Both the position numbers and the translations under genes were made by a program. From the NCBI GenBank assembly GCA_031127185.1, contig JARIET010000024.1:1-17990 (forward strand): 17,990 nucleotides of DNA. The letters run 5' to 3'. The notes under the pieces are model-generated. The model was given only the letters and a program-made list of their open reading frames with translations, did no database searches and was not told the DNA's origin. Positions 10,147 to 17,940 of the stretch are shown here, in pieces (position 1 is the stretch's first letter; each line of letters begins with the position of its first letter). This stretch comes from Gemmatimonadota bacterium. GTDB taxonomy: Bacteria > Gemmatimonadota > Gemmatimonadetes > Gemmatimonadales > Gemmatimonadaceae.

Positions 10147-12543
10147 TTACCGCTTTCCCAGCCTGGTATGGATCACCAGAACGCCGCAGGCGCCTACCGC
10201 CGTGCGATAGCGCCCGGGACTCTCCGAGGCGCCGCGGTAATACTCGATCGCTTCGATGTCGGCCGGCTCGATCGAGTTGACGTCGAATCGGTCGCCGCGA
10301 CGGGTCATGTGATGTCCATCAACGAACACGTCAGCAAAACAGGGGGTGCATTTCTGTTCAATGGCCCCCCCGGGGCCGTATGTGATCGCGGGCTTGCAAA
10401 TGCGACTGCTCGCAATGAACTCGCCGCGTTTGCCACCTGAATTGTTCCAGACCCGAACACCCGGCACTGCCCCGAATACCGTCGCCAGCCTGCGCCCTTC
10501 CTGGGTGGCCAAGAAGTCACGAGTCATGAACACGCCAAGTCCTAGTTTTCGATTTGCCTCAAACTCCGGGAGTGGTCGCGGGCCTGCCGCAATCACCACT
10601 TCGTTGAGAACGGTCACCCGCGCGAGTACCATGCGGCGGTTGACCACCTCGTTCGCGCGCACACTGAGCATGGCATCGAGCGGGCCATAGCCGGGACGCC
10701 TCACCATCACGCGGTGCTCCCCAATGGGCACATCGCGCAGCAAGAATGCGCCGGAAGAATCGCTACGTGCCGAACGCGCCGCATCCGGAAGAATCACTTC
10801 GGCGTCTATCACGACTGCACGCCCACTGTCGCTGACCACGACGCCGGCAACGGTCCCGGTGGGCGCCGCGCGCCGATCAAGCGTGAGTCGCACCACCTCA
10901 GCCGGCTTCTCAGGGGCCAGCGCGATGGCAACGGGTGTGGCCTTGAGGGAGTCGGCGCTGGCGCGAAGCACCAGCCCCACACCCACCGGCGCGCCGCAGA
11001 CGAGGAAGTTTCCAGCGGCGTCGGTCGCCGCGGAAGCCGATCGCAACACACGCGTTGCGGGGTCGGTCCACTCCAGTGTGAGTGCCGTCCCGGCCGGCGG
11101 CGCGGAGTCGTCGAGCGTTGCCACCGAGCCCGAGACAATGCCGGGAATGCCGCGCCCGGCGTATGCCGCACCGCACATCGCGTCCACAACCTGACGAACT
11201 GAAGGCACGCGGTAGCGCACCACCTCTTTGCCGTCCGTCACGGTGAGATCTCGCTGGTCGGCGGTGCCGATTGAATCGAGCCCAGGCGTTCGAATCTCCA
11301 GCGCGTACTCGCCAGGCAACACGTTGGTCAATGCGAATCGCCCATCCGCATCCGTCTCGGTACTCAGCGCCGTGCCCTGGAGTGAAAGCTGCGCGCCGCC
11401 AATGCCTCGCCCCGATGCGGAATCACGCACCTCGCCGCGCACAGTCACGGGCGGCTTGGCAAACAAGGTGTCGCCGCGGCTCATCGCGAGTGCCAACTCA
11501 CCGCCTGTCACGCGAACGCCGGTGGTGACCACGCGTGTTGAGGCACCATCGGTACGTGCCGCACGAGGTCCAGCTGCCCCGCTACGAATCTCGCGAATCG
11601 GCATGCGGATCTCCCAGCGCGAAATTGCCCAGGTTCCGTTGCTGAACCGGGCAAAATCCATGCTTCCCCGGGCGCCGTCGACGAGATCCGGGGACTCACG
11701 GTACACGTACCGGAACTCCATGCCGCGTAATTCCGACGATGCGCGATCAACGAATACCGTTCCGCGAATTTCGGGAAGGTTTCGCCGATCGTCGGTCGGC
11801 TCAAACACGACGCCGATTGTGGCCTGGTCGCGTCCGTTCGCCAGCCGGAAACAGTGGTCATCGATGAAGGTCGTCGACGCCAGCATGTCGAGTCCGGGCG
11901 CGCGGTACGACGTGGAGTCCGCACCTGCCGTGATGTATCCGAATGCATGAAGGCTGCTCGGCGGGGGCGCTGCCCACGGTTGCGGAGGGCCATCGGTTCG
12001 CACGCTGGTTCGCTGTCGCAACACCCGCCAGCCTGCCTCGTCGAGCAGTCGGTCAAAGTCGAGACTTGCCGTCACGACGCTTCGTTGCGTGCCGGAGAGC
12101 TCTGTGGCGCTGATGGCCGCCCGTACCTGTTCCCAGATCGTTGCAACGGCTTCCGCGGCGGGCCCGGTCGCCGCGCGTCCGCAGGCATTCCGCCCACCGA
12201 CCCGTACCGTGTCCAGGCGCGCGGGAAGCGCGCTCAGGCGAATCGCCTGCGCCACCTCGCGCCCGATCTCGAGGGTCAGCGGCGCTGAGAACTCCGGCCG
12301 GAAGCCAATGCGCAGCGTGCGTACGCGGTAGGTGCTCGCCGCTGCGCCAGCGAGCAGATAGTGACCTCGCGCGTCCGTGAGGGCACGCGCGACGACTCCG
12401 GTGTCACCGGACACCAGTTGTACAAGGACGCCGGGAACAGGCACGCCACCCGCATCGGTGACGACGCCACGCACGCTTTGCGCGGCGACGCCGAGTGGCA
12501 TCGCGAGTGCGATCAGGGCAAGGAGGGAGGGGTGTCGGCGCAC
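10147..12543 (-). CDS. Secreted carboxypeptidase-regulatory-like protein with C-terminal TonB plug-like domain
   Basis: From a GTG at 12543 the protein has 798 residues. A signal peptide (about 1-21, ending VAAQ) leads into a carboxypeptidase-regulatory/Ig-like domain (about 23-106: SVRGVVTDAGGVPVPG, then DARGHYLLAG). An unassigned segment (about 116-316) follows, of the kind found between such domains in these phyla. Then come a second regulatory domain (about 367-446, TDADGRFALTNVLPGEY), another beta-sandwich-like unit (about 467-556) and a third regulatory domain (about 562-646). The last 150 residues resemble a TonB-dependent receptor plug (LATVFGAVPGVRVW, then FADVFVDGHHM and IEAIEYYRGA), yet the protein ends without a beta barrel. 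Cysteines at 716, 732, 735 and 786 may form disulfides. The role is unknown; surface attachment or a ligand-binding partner for another receptor is possible. A longer frame exists upstream but overlaps argJ. Confidence 0.75.
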   Translation of the reverse strand: MRRHPSLLALIALAMPLGVAAQSVRGVVTDAGGVPVPGVLVQLVSGDTGVVARALTDARGHYLLAGAAASTYRVRTLRIGFRPEFSAPLTLEIGREVAQAIRLSALPARLDTVRVGGRNACGRAATGPAAEAVATIWEQVRAAISATELSGTQRSVVTASLDFDRLLDEAGWRVLRQRTSVRTDGPPQPWAAPPPSSLHAFGYITAGADSTSYRAPGLDMLASTTFIDDHCFRLANGRDQATIGVVFEPTDDRRNLPEIRGTVFVDRASSELRGMEFRYVYRESPDLVDGARGSMDFARFSNGTWAISRWEIRMPIREIRSGAAGPRAARTDGASTRVVTTGVRVTGGELALAMSRGDTLFAKPPVTVRGEVRDSASGRGIGGAQLSLQGTALSTETDADGRFALTNVLPGEYALEIRTPGLDSIGTADQRDLTVTDGKEVVRYRVPSVRQVVDAMCGAAYAGRGIPGIVSGSVATLDDSAPPAGTALTLEWTDPATRVLRSASAATDAAGNFLVCGAPVGVGLVLRASADSLKATPVAIALAPEKPAEVVRLTLDRRAAPTGTVAGVVVSDSGRAVVIDAEVILPDAARSARSDSSGAFLLRDVPIGEHRVMVRRPGYGPLDAMLSVRANEVVNRRMVLARVTVLNEVVIAAGPRPLPEFEANRKLGLGVFMTRDFLATQEGRRLATVFGAVPGVRVWNNSGGKRGEFIASSRICKPAITYGPGGAIEQKCTPCFADVFVDGHHMTRRGDRFDVNSIEPADIEAIEYYRGASESPGRYRTAVGACGVLVIHTRLGKR

Positions 12544-12554
12544 GGGCGAAGGGA

Positions 12555-12559
12555 CTCCT
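12555..12559 (-). promoter_or_regulatory. Ribosome-binding site for the plug-domain protein
   Basis: AGGAG on the minus strand, 11 bases before the GTG at 12543. The spacing is slightly long. It supports this GTG, which begins directly at the signal peptide, over the longer in-frame reading that overlaps argJ. Confidence 0.5.
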
Positions 12560-12566
12560 GCTCGAC

Positions 12567-12595
12567 ACCCTATGACTGTTTTGCACGCCGCGCAA
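12567..12595 (-). promoter_or_regulatory. Candidate promoter for the plug-domain protein
   Basis: On the minus strand TTGCGC (12590-12595) and TAGGGT (12567-12572) are separated by exactly 17 bases. They lie in the 82-base gap after argJ. Transcription would begin near 12560, so the AGGAG would sit at the very 5' end of the message. The match to the sigma-70 pattern is moderate and was judged by eye. Confidence 0.35.
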
Positions 12596-12625
12596 GGCGG
12601 AACGGCGCCCGGGAACTCCGGAACC

Positions 12626-13792
12626 TCAGCTGGAGTAATACGCGGCGTTTTCGTCGATGTAGCCTTGGGTGAGGTCGCAGCCGAACGCGGTGGCCGCGCC
12701 GTCACCTACGCCCAGCGCAATCGCGATCGTCACCACCTCATCGCTGAGTGCTTCGCGCACTACGGCGTCGTCAAATGCGCCGCGAACGCCTGCCTTCACC
12801 ACCTGATGTCCGTTGATCCATGCGTCGGTTCGCGTCCGGTCGATCGTGACGTCAAAACACTTGCCCACGGCCATCAGCAATCGCCCCACATTCGGGTCGG
12901 CCCCGGCGACCATCGTCTTCACCAGTGGGGAGTTCACCACCGATTTCGCCACCACCCGCGCCTCAGTGTGCGACTTTGCGCCTCGCACCTCGACTTTGAT
13001 CAGGTGCTTGGCTCCCTCGCCGTCGCGTGCAATCGTTTCCGCCATGCGAATGCACGCCGCCGTGAGCGTGGTCTCAAAGAGCGCGCCGTCAACAGCCCCC
13101 GCCAGGCCGCTGGCCAAAATCGCGCACGTATCCGACGTGCTCGTGTCGGTGTCCACGGAGAGCATGTTGAACGACACATCAGCCGCACGGCGCAACATCG
13201 CGTCGAGTTGCGCGGCCGTGAACGCCGCATCCGTGAAGATGTAGACCAGCATCGTGGCCATGTTCGGCTCGATCATGCCGGCACCCTTGGCAATCACCGT
13301 GATCGTCGCCGCGCCGGCGCGCACCGAGATCACCTTGGGGTGCGAGTCGGTCGTCATGATGCCGAGCGCACCGGGCATGGGGTCGGCGCCGAGTTCCGCA
13401 GTCATCCCCTTAAGCCCCAATTCGATCTTCTCAATCGGAAGCGGCACGCCGATGACGCCAGTTGAACTGACCAACACTTTGTCCGCGCTGGTTCCGACTT
13501 CCGCCGCGCCGGCCATGGCCATGCGGCGGGCGTTTTGCAGTCCTGCGTCACCCGTCGCGACGTTGCTCACCTTGCTGTTCACCACAATTGCCCGCAGCAC
13601 ACCGCCGCGGATTGTCTCGCGGCCAAGGATGATGGGCGCACCCGGGAACTGGTTCCGCGTGAAAATGGCTGCCGCCGCGCAGTCGGCATCGGCGACAAAG
13701 AGCGCAAGATCGCGCGCTTCCGGCTTGAGTCCGACGTTACGGCTCGCGCAGCGAAAACCGCGCGGCAACACGGGGGGATGGTCGAAGTGCAT
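12626..13792 (-). CDS. argJ: Glutamate N-acetyltransferase / amino-acid acetyltransferase ArgJ
   Basis: A 388-residue member of the ArgJ family, which moves the acetyl group from N-acetylornithine to glutamate in the cyclic arginine pathway and in some species also uses acetyl-CoA. The protein is cleaved by itself before a threonine nucleophile. Here the cleavage motif is EPNMATML, with T180 becoming the N-terminus of the beta chain. The oxyanion region STGVIG (110-115), the segment DTDTSTSDT (214-222), ADPNVGRLLMAVGK (298-311) and the C-terminal FGCDLTQGYIDENAAY (370-385) all fit. The usual NSGNANACTG-type motif is altered to NSKVSNVATG (72-81), so this is a divergent branch. The ATG at 13792 has no clear Shine-Dalgarno sequence. 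It lies 57 bases after the zinc-ribbon gene. No other arginine gene is nearby. Confidence 0.9.
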   Translation of the reverse strand: MHFDHPPVLPRGFRCASRNVGLKPEARDLALFVADADCAAAAIFTRNQFPGAPIILGRETIRGGVLRAIVVNSKVSNVATGDAGLQNARRMAMAGAAEVGTSADKVLVSSTGVIGVPLPIEKIELGLKGMTAELGADPMPGALGIMTTDSHPKVISVRAGAATITVIAKGAGMIEPNMATMLVYIFTDAAFTAAQLDAMLRRAADVSFNMLSVDTDTSTSDTCAILASGLAGAVDGALFETTLTAACIRMAETIARDGEGAKHLIKVEVRGAKSHTEARVVAKSVVNSPLVKTMVAGADPNVGRLLMAVGKCFDVTIDRTRTDAWINGHQVVKAGVRGAFDDAVVREALSDEVVTIAIALGVGDGAATAFGCDLTQGYIDENAAYYSS

Positions 13793-13849
13793 CGCGAACG
13801 GAGAGTGGATCCAGCCAGCGCTCAGCGCAAAACGCGCCGCGACCGAATT

Positions 13850-14626
13850 CTATCGCACGGGGCGGCGCGTGACGCCTGGCGGCGCCGTGTTGATGATCAT
13901 CCGCCCCTGATCCTCCGTCCGGACAGCCGTCTTTGCGCCACACTGATCGCAGAATGCCACGAACGGCGGAAACGCCGGTAACAGCAGTCGGGTCCCGCAG
14001 CAGGGACAGTGAAGCGTCATGCCTTCGGCGTCCGAAAACGCGTCCGACCCAAGCGTGCCGGCAGTCATAGCTGTCGGCGTTACGGGCGTTACGGGCGGCA
14101 CGGGGCGTGGCGGCGCAGCGGGAGGCGGCCCGAGCGCGGCAATCTGTTCGGGCGTGAGCGGGGGCAACGACATCGGCTTGCCCGGAATGGCCGCCATCGC
14201 CTGTGTTGAGCGCAGCTGCGGCGCGTGGGCCGGCGTCGTGGGGGTGCTTGGCTTGAGCGGTAGCACCGGAGCAGACGCCGAGAGCAGCGCTGCGGCGGGT
14301 GCACCGGCGGCCATCGCGTCCGCGCCACCCGTCAACTTCGGCATCAGCGTCTTGAAGAGAAACTGGCGTTCGATCGGCGACATGGTCGCCATTTGCTGCG
14401 CCGTTACGAGTCCCTTGGCGAGCGCTTCCTTCACCAGACCCGGTGGCACCAGGTCGGCCTGGATCGCCATGGACGCACGCATCCGGCCGGAATTCTGTGG
14501 ATCAAGATCCTTCTTGATCGTCTTTCCCACCCGGCGTGTGACGAGCCACGCCATGGCCACAAGGAAGACCGCCGCGCCAGCGAAGGCGAGGAAGTTCGGG
14601 TCCTTGCTGGCGGCCGCCTGAATCAC
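13850..14626 (-). CDS. Membrane-anchored zinc-ribbon protein of unknown function
   Basis: 258 residues starting from a GTG that overlaps the preceding methyltransferase stop by four bases (GTGA). One membrane segment (about 12-30) lies near the N-terminus, followed by a basic stretch (RRVGKTIKKD), so the bulk is probably cytoplasmic. Residues 45-100 form a helical section (VKEALAKGLVTAQQMATMS). Residues about 105-190 are Ala/Pro/Thr-rich and likely disordered. The C-terminus holds a zinc ribbon, C207-x2-C210 and C226-x2-C229 (HCPCCG and CDQCG), ending in a short basic tail. I do not recognise a named family. The layout suggests a tethered binding domain for a protein or nucleic acid, but that is inference. 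The overlapping start argues that it is expressed together with moeA and the methyltransferase. Confidence 0.72.
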   Translation of the reverse strand: MIQAAASKDPNFLAFAGAAVFLVAMAWLVTRRVGKTIKKDLDPQNSGRMRASMAIQADLVPPGLVKEALAKGLVTAQQMATMSPIERQFLFKTLMPKLTGGADAMAAGAPAAALLSASAPVLPLKPSTPTTPAHAPQLRSTQAMAAIPGKPMSLPPLTPEQIAALGPPPAAPPRPVPPVTPVTPTAMTAGTLGSDAFSDAEGMTLHCPCCGTRLLLPAFPPFVAFCDQCGAKTAVRTEDQGRMIINTAPPGVTRRPVR

Positions 14627-15312
14627 GGCGCGCTTCGGCTGACCTGATGGATCGTGATCACCTGCGCGATTGCTCCATCGTGGTGGGGGACCCGCATCCT
14701 CGATGAAACCTGCAAACCACGTGCCATGCAGGATTCGATGAAAGCCGGAAGAGCCGTGCGACCCGGATCGGCGATGAACGCGACGCCGCGGTCGGTCAAC
14801 GAAGCGGCGAGCGCGTCCGCCACCAATGCGGCGTACGGACGCTCGTAGAGTACGTCGGAAGCCACCACACGGTCAAATCGGCCGATGTCGTGCGGCCAGG
14901 CGCGCCAATCCACCAGCCGCGTGTCCGGATCAACGCCGCAATTGGCCCGCACATTGCGCCGGGTGAAGAGGAGTGCGTCGACGTAATAGTCGGTCGCCAG
15001 CACGGAAATGCCGCACCTGGCGGCTGCGAGGCTGACGAGACCGATGCCGCAGCCCAATTCGAGCATGCGGGTGCCCGGCGGCACCAGTTCGGGCAGGGCC
15101 CGAGCAAGCGCAATCGACGACGGCCATACCTCTGCCCAGTAGGGCAGGCGTTCGTCGCGGTCGAACTCGGTTTCGCTGATGAGGTCCTCGGCGCTCCTCG
15201 GGCGCACGAGATGCGCCGGGCCACCGGCGAGGTCCACGTCGGTCGTCGCCGTAAGGAATCGGTCGTCGAGCGCGACGAGTTCCAGCGGAATCACAGCTGG
15301 GGCGGCGCTCAT
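14623..15312 (-). CDS. Class I SAM-dependent methyltransferase, family-16 (lysine methyltransferase-like)
   Basis: A 229-residue Rossmann-fold methyltransferase. Motif I is LELGCGIGLVSL (84-95), the acidic residue after strand 2 is D108, and strand 4 is followed by DVLY (153-156). This is the DXXY motif typical of the METTL20/21/23-like protein lysine methyltransferases. The segment LPYWAEVWPSSIALA (56-70) before motif I is also typical of this family. A histidine-rich stretch (HH, 210-211) is near the end. The ATG overlaps the moeA stop (ATGA), and its own stop overlaps the zinc-ribbon start. The substrate is not shown by sequence: ETF beta, a ribosomal protein or another protein are candidates, and a small-molecule substrate cannot be excluded. 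The fold assignment is strong; the lysine-methyltransferase assignment is moderate. Confidence 0.82.
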   Translation of the reverse strand: MSAAPAVIPLELVALDDRFLTATTDVDLAGGPAHLVRPRSAEDLISETEFDRDERLPYWAEVWPSSIALARALPELVPPGTRMLELGCGIGLVSLAAARCGISVLATDYYVDALLFTRRNVRANCGVDPDTRLVDWRAWPHDIGRFDRVVASDVLYERPYAALVADALAASLTDRGVAFIADPGRTALPAFIESCMARGLQVSSRMRVPHHDGAIAQVITIHQVSRSAP

Positions 15313-16586
15313 GAGCCGAACCCCACCGAATAGGCCGCGTCACCGCCGAGCGGAATGGCGCGCAGCATCTCCCCGGCGCGCATTTCGATGGTCCCTCGCG
15401 GCACGATCAACAGGGCGTTGGCGCGCGCCATCGACGACAGCACGCCCGAGCTCTGCGGCCCTGTCAGGCGGGCGCCGAGCCGGCCTCCTTCGTGCCGGGT
15501 GACCACGACCCGGAGAAAGTGGGTCAGCTCCGGCGACAACGTGACCGTGTCCTCGAGCGTGACGGCAACAGTCGTGCGATGCAAGAAACTGTGTCCGCGC
15601 ATTTTGCGAATCGCCGGGCGCGCAAAGAGCTCGAAGGTCACCATCGTAGAGACGGGATTCCCTGGGAGCCCGATCCACGCCGTGCTGCCCAGCGAGCCGA
15701 ATCCCACCGGCGCGCCGGGACGCATGCGCACCCGCCAGAAGTCGAGCGTTGCGCCGAGATCCGCGAGCACTTCACGCACATAGTCGAATTCGCCGACGGA
15801 GATCCCGCCGGACGTGATGACGAGGTCGGCGCCCGGGGGTGCAATCGCGCGCGAGAGATGTTCGCGCAGCGACTCGCGCGTATCCGAGGCAATCCCGAGA
15901 TCCACCGGCTCGCCGCCGGCATCGCGCACCAGCTCGGCCAGCGTGACGCCGTTGGAGGAGACGATCTTGCGGCCGGCTGCCACCTCCGCGAATCGATCGG
16001 GCGGCACCAGCTCGTCGCCGGACGTGAGAATGGCCACGCGCGGAACGCGCACAACTTCCACCTGCAGGGCGCCGACCGCCGCGAGCACGCCGAGTTGCGC
16101 GGCGCCGAGCGTGACGCCGGCGCTGAGCGCCTCGCCACCGGCGGCGATGTCTTCGCCGCGTGGACGCACATTCTTTGCAGCATCGCGGTTCGCGCGGACC
16201 TCTACCGAGTCGCGCCCGCCGTCCGTGTCCTCCACGCGGATGACCGTGTCGGCGCCCTGAGGTACCGGTGCGCCGGTCATGATTCGTGTCGCGGTTCCGG
16301 CGGTCACGGGCTGCGAGGGAAACTGTCCAGCCGCAACGGTCTCAAGTACGCGCAGTCGTACCGGCATCCCAGCGACGTCTGCGGCTCGCACGGCATAGCC
16401 GTCCATCGCCGAGTTGTCCCAGGGCGGGAGCGCCACGGGCGACTTCACCGCGCTGGCAAGCACGCGTCCGCGGGCCGCCGCCAGCGGAAGCAGCTCCGTG
16501 CCGAGGGGTCGCACGCCCGCGACCACACGCGCGACAGCATCCTCCACGTCGAGCAAGTGTTTCTTTGGCGCGCCGTCGGCGTTCAC
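15309..16586 (-). CDS. moeA: Molybdopterin molybdotransferase MoeA
   Basis: A 425-residue MoeA, which inserts molybdate into adenylylated molybdopterin to give molybdenum cofactor. The family length and motifs are complete: PPWDNSAMDGYAV (54-66), RIMTGAPVPQGADTV (101-115), TSGDELV (188-194), ITSGGISVGEFDYV (257-270) and GLPGNPVS (306-313), followed by the C-terminal beta-barrel domain IV (about 335-420). The start is GTG, 16 bases after the dacB stop, with no strong Shine-Dalgarno sequence, so translation may depend on ribosomes arriving from upstream. The stop overlaps the methyltransferase ATG. No molybdoenzyme or other mo gene is visible in the window, so its partners must lie elsewhere. 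The assignment is secure; the same family includes the MoeA domain of gephyrin and archaeal paralogues. Confidence 0.95.
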   Translation of the reverse strand: MNADGAPKKHLLDVEDAVARVVAGVRPLGTELLPLAAARGRVLASAVKSPVALPPWDNSAMDGYAVRAADVAGMPVRLRVLETVAAGQFPSQPVTAGTATRIMTGAPVPQGADTVIRVEDTDGGRDSVEVRANRDAAKNVRPRGEDIAAGGEALSAGVTLGAAQLGVLAAVGALQVEVVRVPRVAILTSGDELVPPDRFAEVAAGRKIVSSNGVTLAELVRDAGGEPVDLGIASDTRESLREHLSRAIAPPGADLVITSGGISVGEFDYVREVLADLGATLDFWRVRMRPGAPVGFGSLGSTAWIGLPGNPVSTMVTFELFARPAIRKMRGHSFLHRTTVAVTLEDTVTLSPELTHFLRVVVTRHEGGRLGARLTGPQSSGVLSSMARANALLIVPRGTIEMRAGEMLRAIPLGGDAAYSVGFGS

Positions 16587-16602
16587 GATCGGCTCACGCG
16601 AG

Positions 16603-17940
16603 TCACCGGCGCCGTGGGAGCGGGCGCGACGCGAGGGCCACCAGAATCGCGTCCTGCACGCGATCCACGTCGCGGTTGGGAACGGAATAGTTGTTGCAGA
16701 GCAGGCTGACGAGGAGCAGCTGGCCGTCGGCGGTCGTCACGTAGCCCGAAAGTGTGCGCGCCTTGTCCACCGTGCCGGTCTTGGCGTGGACATTGCCTTG
16801 CGCAGGGGTCCCGCGCATGCGCGAGGCCAGCGAGCCGTCCACGCCGGCGATCGGCAAGGATGCGTACCAAGTGTCGAACGTGGGAGCCCTGCGCATCGTA
16901 TCCAGCACGCGAATGAGCAATCGTGGAGTCACGAAGTCATGCCGCGACATTCCGCTGCCGTCGCGCACCGCAAAGTCCGTGGAGTCGATTCCCCACGCCA
17001 TTAACTGACGCTCCATCACGCGCCGCGCGCTGTCGGCCCGGCCAACTCCGGCTCGCTCCCGTGCGACGGTCTTGAACAGGATCTCGGCGACCTGGTTCTG
17101 CGACGGCTTCATCATGCGCGTCAGCATCGCCGGGAGCGGGGGCGACTGCATCGCAAACAGGGTGCTGAAGGCGTCGCGTCCGGCGACCCGCGCGGTGTCG
17201 GCGGCGCCGGCCATCGAAATCCCGCGCTCACCCATCGCGGCACGTAGCGCATCGAAAAAGGCGCCGCGAGGATCGGCGATCGCTTCCGTGACGGTCGCTG
17301 TGTCAGTCGGCGTGCGGCGGCGGTGTACTCGCCGGAACCCCTCGTTCACGAAGAGATCCTGCACACAGGCCCCGTAGTCTTCCGTGAGGTCGTCGAGTTC
17401 CCAACCGAACCCGCAGGGCTGGCCGGGGAAGGGCGTCGCGCCGCGAACCATGCCGCCGGCGATGTGCCGAATGCCGCGCGCAGCGAGCGAGTCGGCCATC
17501 GCACGAAACGCGTTCCGGTGGTCACCGGCCCAGAAGTGATCGGCAAATGTCGGGTCGCCGCTCGGTACAATCACCAGGTCGCCTGACAGCACGCCCGCGT
17601 TGACCGGTCCCGTCGCCGCGAAGGTCGTCACGAATCGATAGTCCGCACCGAGCTGCGTGAGTGCCGTTGCGCCGGTGAGCAACTTCTGGTTCGACGCCGG
17701 CATGAAGAGCTTGCCGGCGTTGTGGGAGTAGAGCGTGTCGCCAGAGGCGGCATTTACGATCATCACGCCCCAGTGCGCGTTCCGAAACGCTGGCGCGAGC
17801 ACCAGCGAATCCACATACCGCGTGAACTGGCCGCGGGACAGCGCTGGCGCAGGAGCAGGTCCGCCTGCGGAACCTGATGCGCCGGCGCACCCGATCGTCG
17901 CCACCAGGGTCATCCCTACCGCGCGCGGGAGGCGCATCAT
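16603..17940 (-). CDS. dacB: D-alanyl-D-alanine carboxypeptidase/endopeptidase (PBP4, family S13)
   Basis: A 445-residue low-molecular-weight penicillin-binding protein that trims or cleaves peptidoglycan peptides in the periplasm. The three active-site motifs are present: SxxK as SNQK (S83, K86), SxN as SQN (280-282, in KPSQNQVAEILFK) and KTG (387-389, in HAKTGTVDKARTLSGY). The long insert between SxxK and SxN (about 100-270) is expected for S13. The N-terminus is a signal sequence (about 1-24). A cysteine at 18 follows TIG, so lipidation is possible, but the lipobox is imperfect. The ATG overlaps the stop of an upstream frame by four bases. moeA follows after 16 bases. The symbol is given by family; it could equally be called PBP4-like. 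Confidence 0.93.
   Translation of the reverse strand: MMRLPRAVGMTLVATIGCAGASGSAGGPAPAPALSRGQFTRYVDSLVLAPAFRNAHWGVMIVNAASGDTLYSHNAGKLFMPASNQKLLTGATALTQLGADYRFVTTFAATGPVNAGVLSGDLVIVPSGDPTFADHFWAGDHRNAFRAMADSLAARGIRHIAGGMVRGATPFPGQPCGFGWELDDLTEDYGACVQDLFVNEGFRRVHRRRTPTDTATVTEAIADPRGAFFDALRAAMGERGISMAGAADTARVAGRDAFSTLFAMQSPPLPAMLTRMMKPSQNQVAEILFKTVARERAGVGRADSARRVMERQLMAWGIDSTDFAVRDGSGMSRHDFVTPRLLIRVLDTMRRAPTFDTWYASLPIAGVDGSLASRMRGTPAQGNVHAKTGTVDKARTLSGYVTTADGQLLLVSLLCNNYSVPNRDVDRVQDAILVALASRPLPRRR

Noticed and set aside
12544..12705. N-terminal extension of the plug-domain protein to an upstream ATG at 12705
   Set aside because: It would overlap argJ by about 80 bases and place a 54-residue Pro/Ala-rich stretch before a normal signal peptide. 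The GTG at 12543 has an AGGAG and starts at the signal peptide.
12377..13465. 362-codon plus-strand frame
   Set aside because: It is the antisense shadow of argJ and of the start of the plug-domain gene. It is rich in Arg/His, as expected for a reversed GC-rich frame, and has no domain.
15492..16709. 405-codon plus-strand frame
   Set aside because: It is antisense to moeA, whose motifs are complete. The product is Arg/His-rich and featureless.
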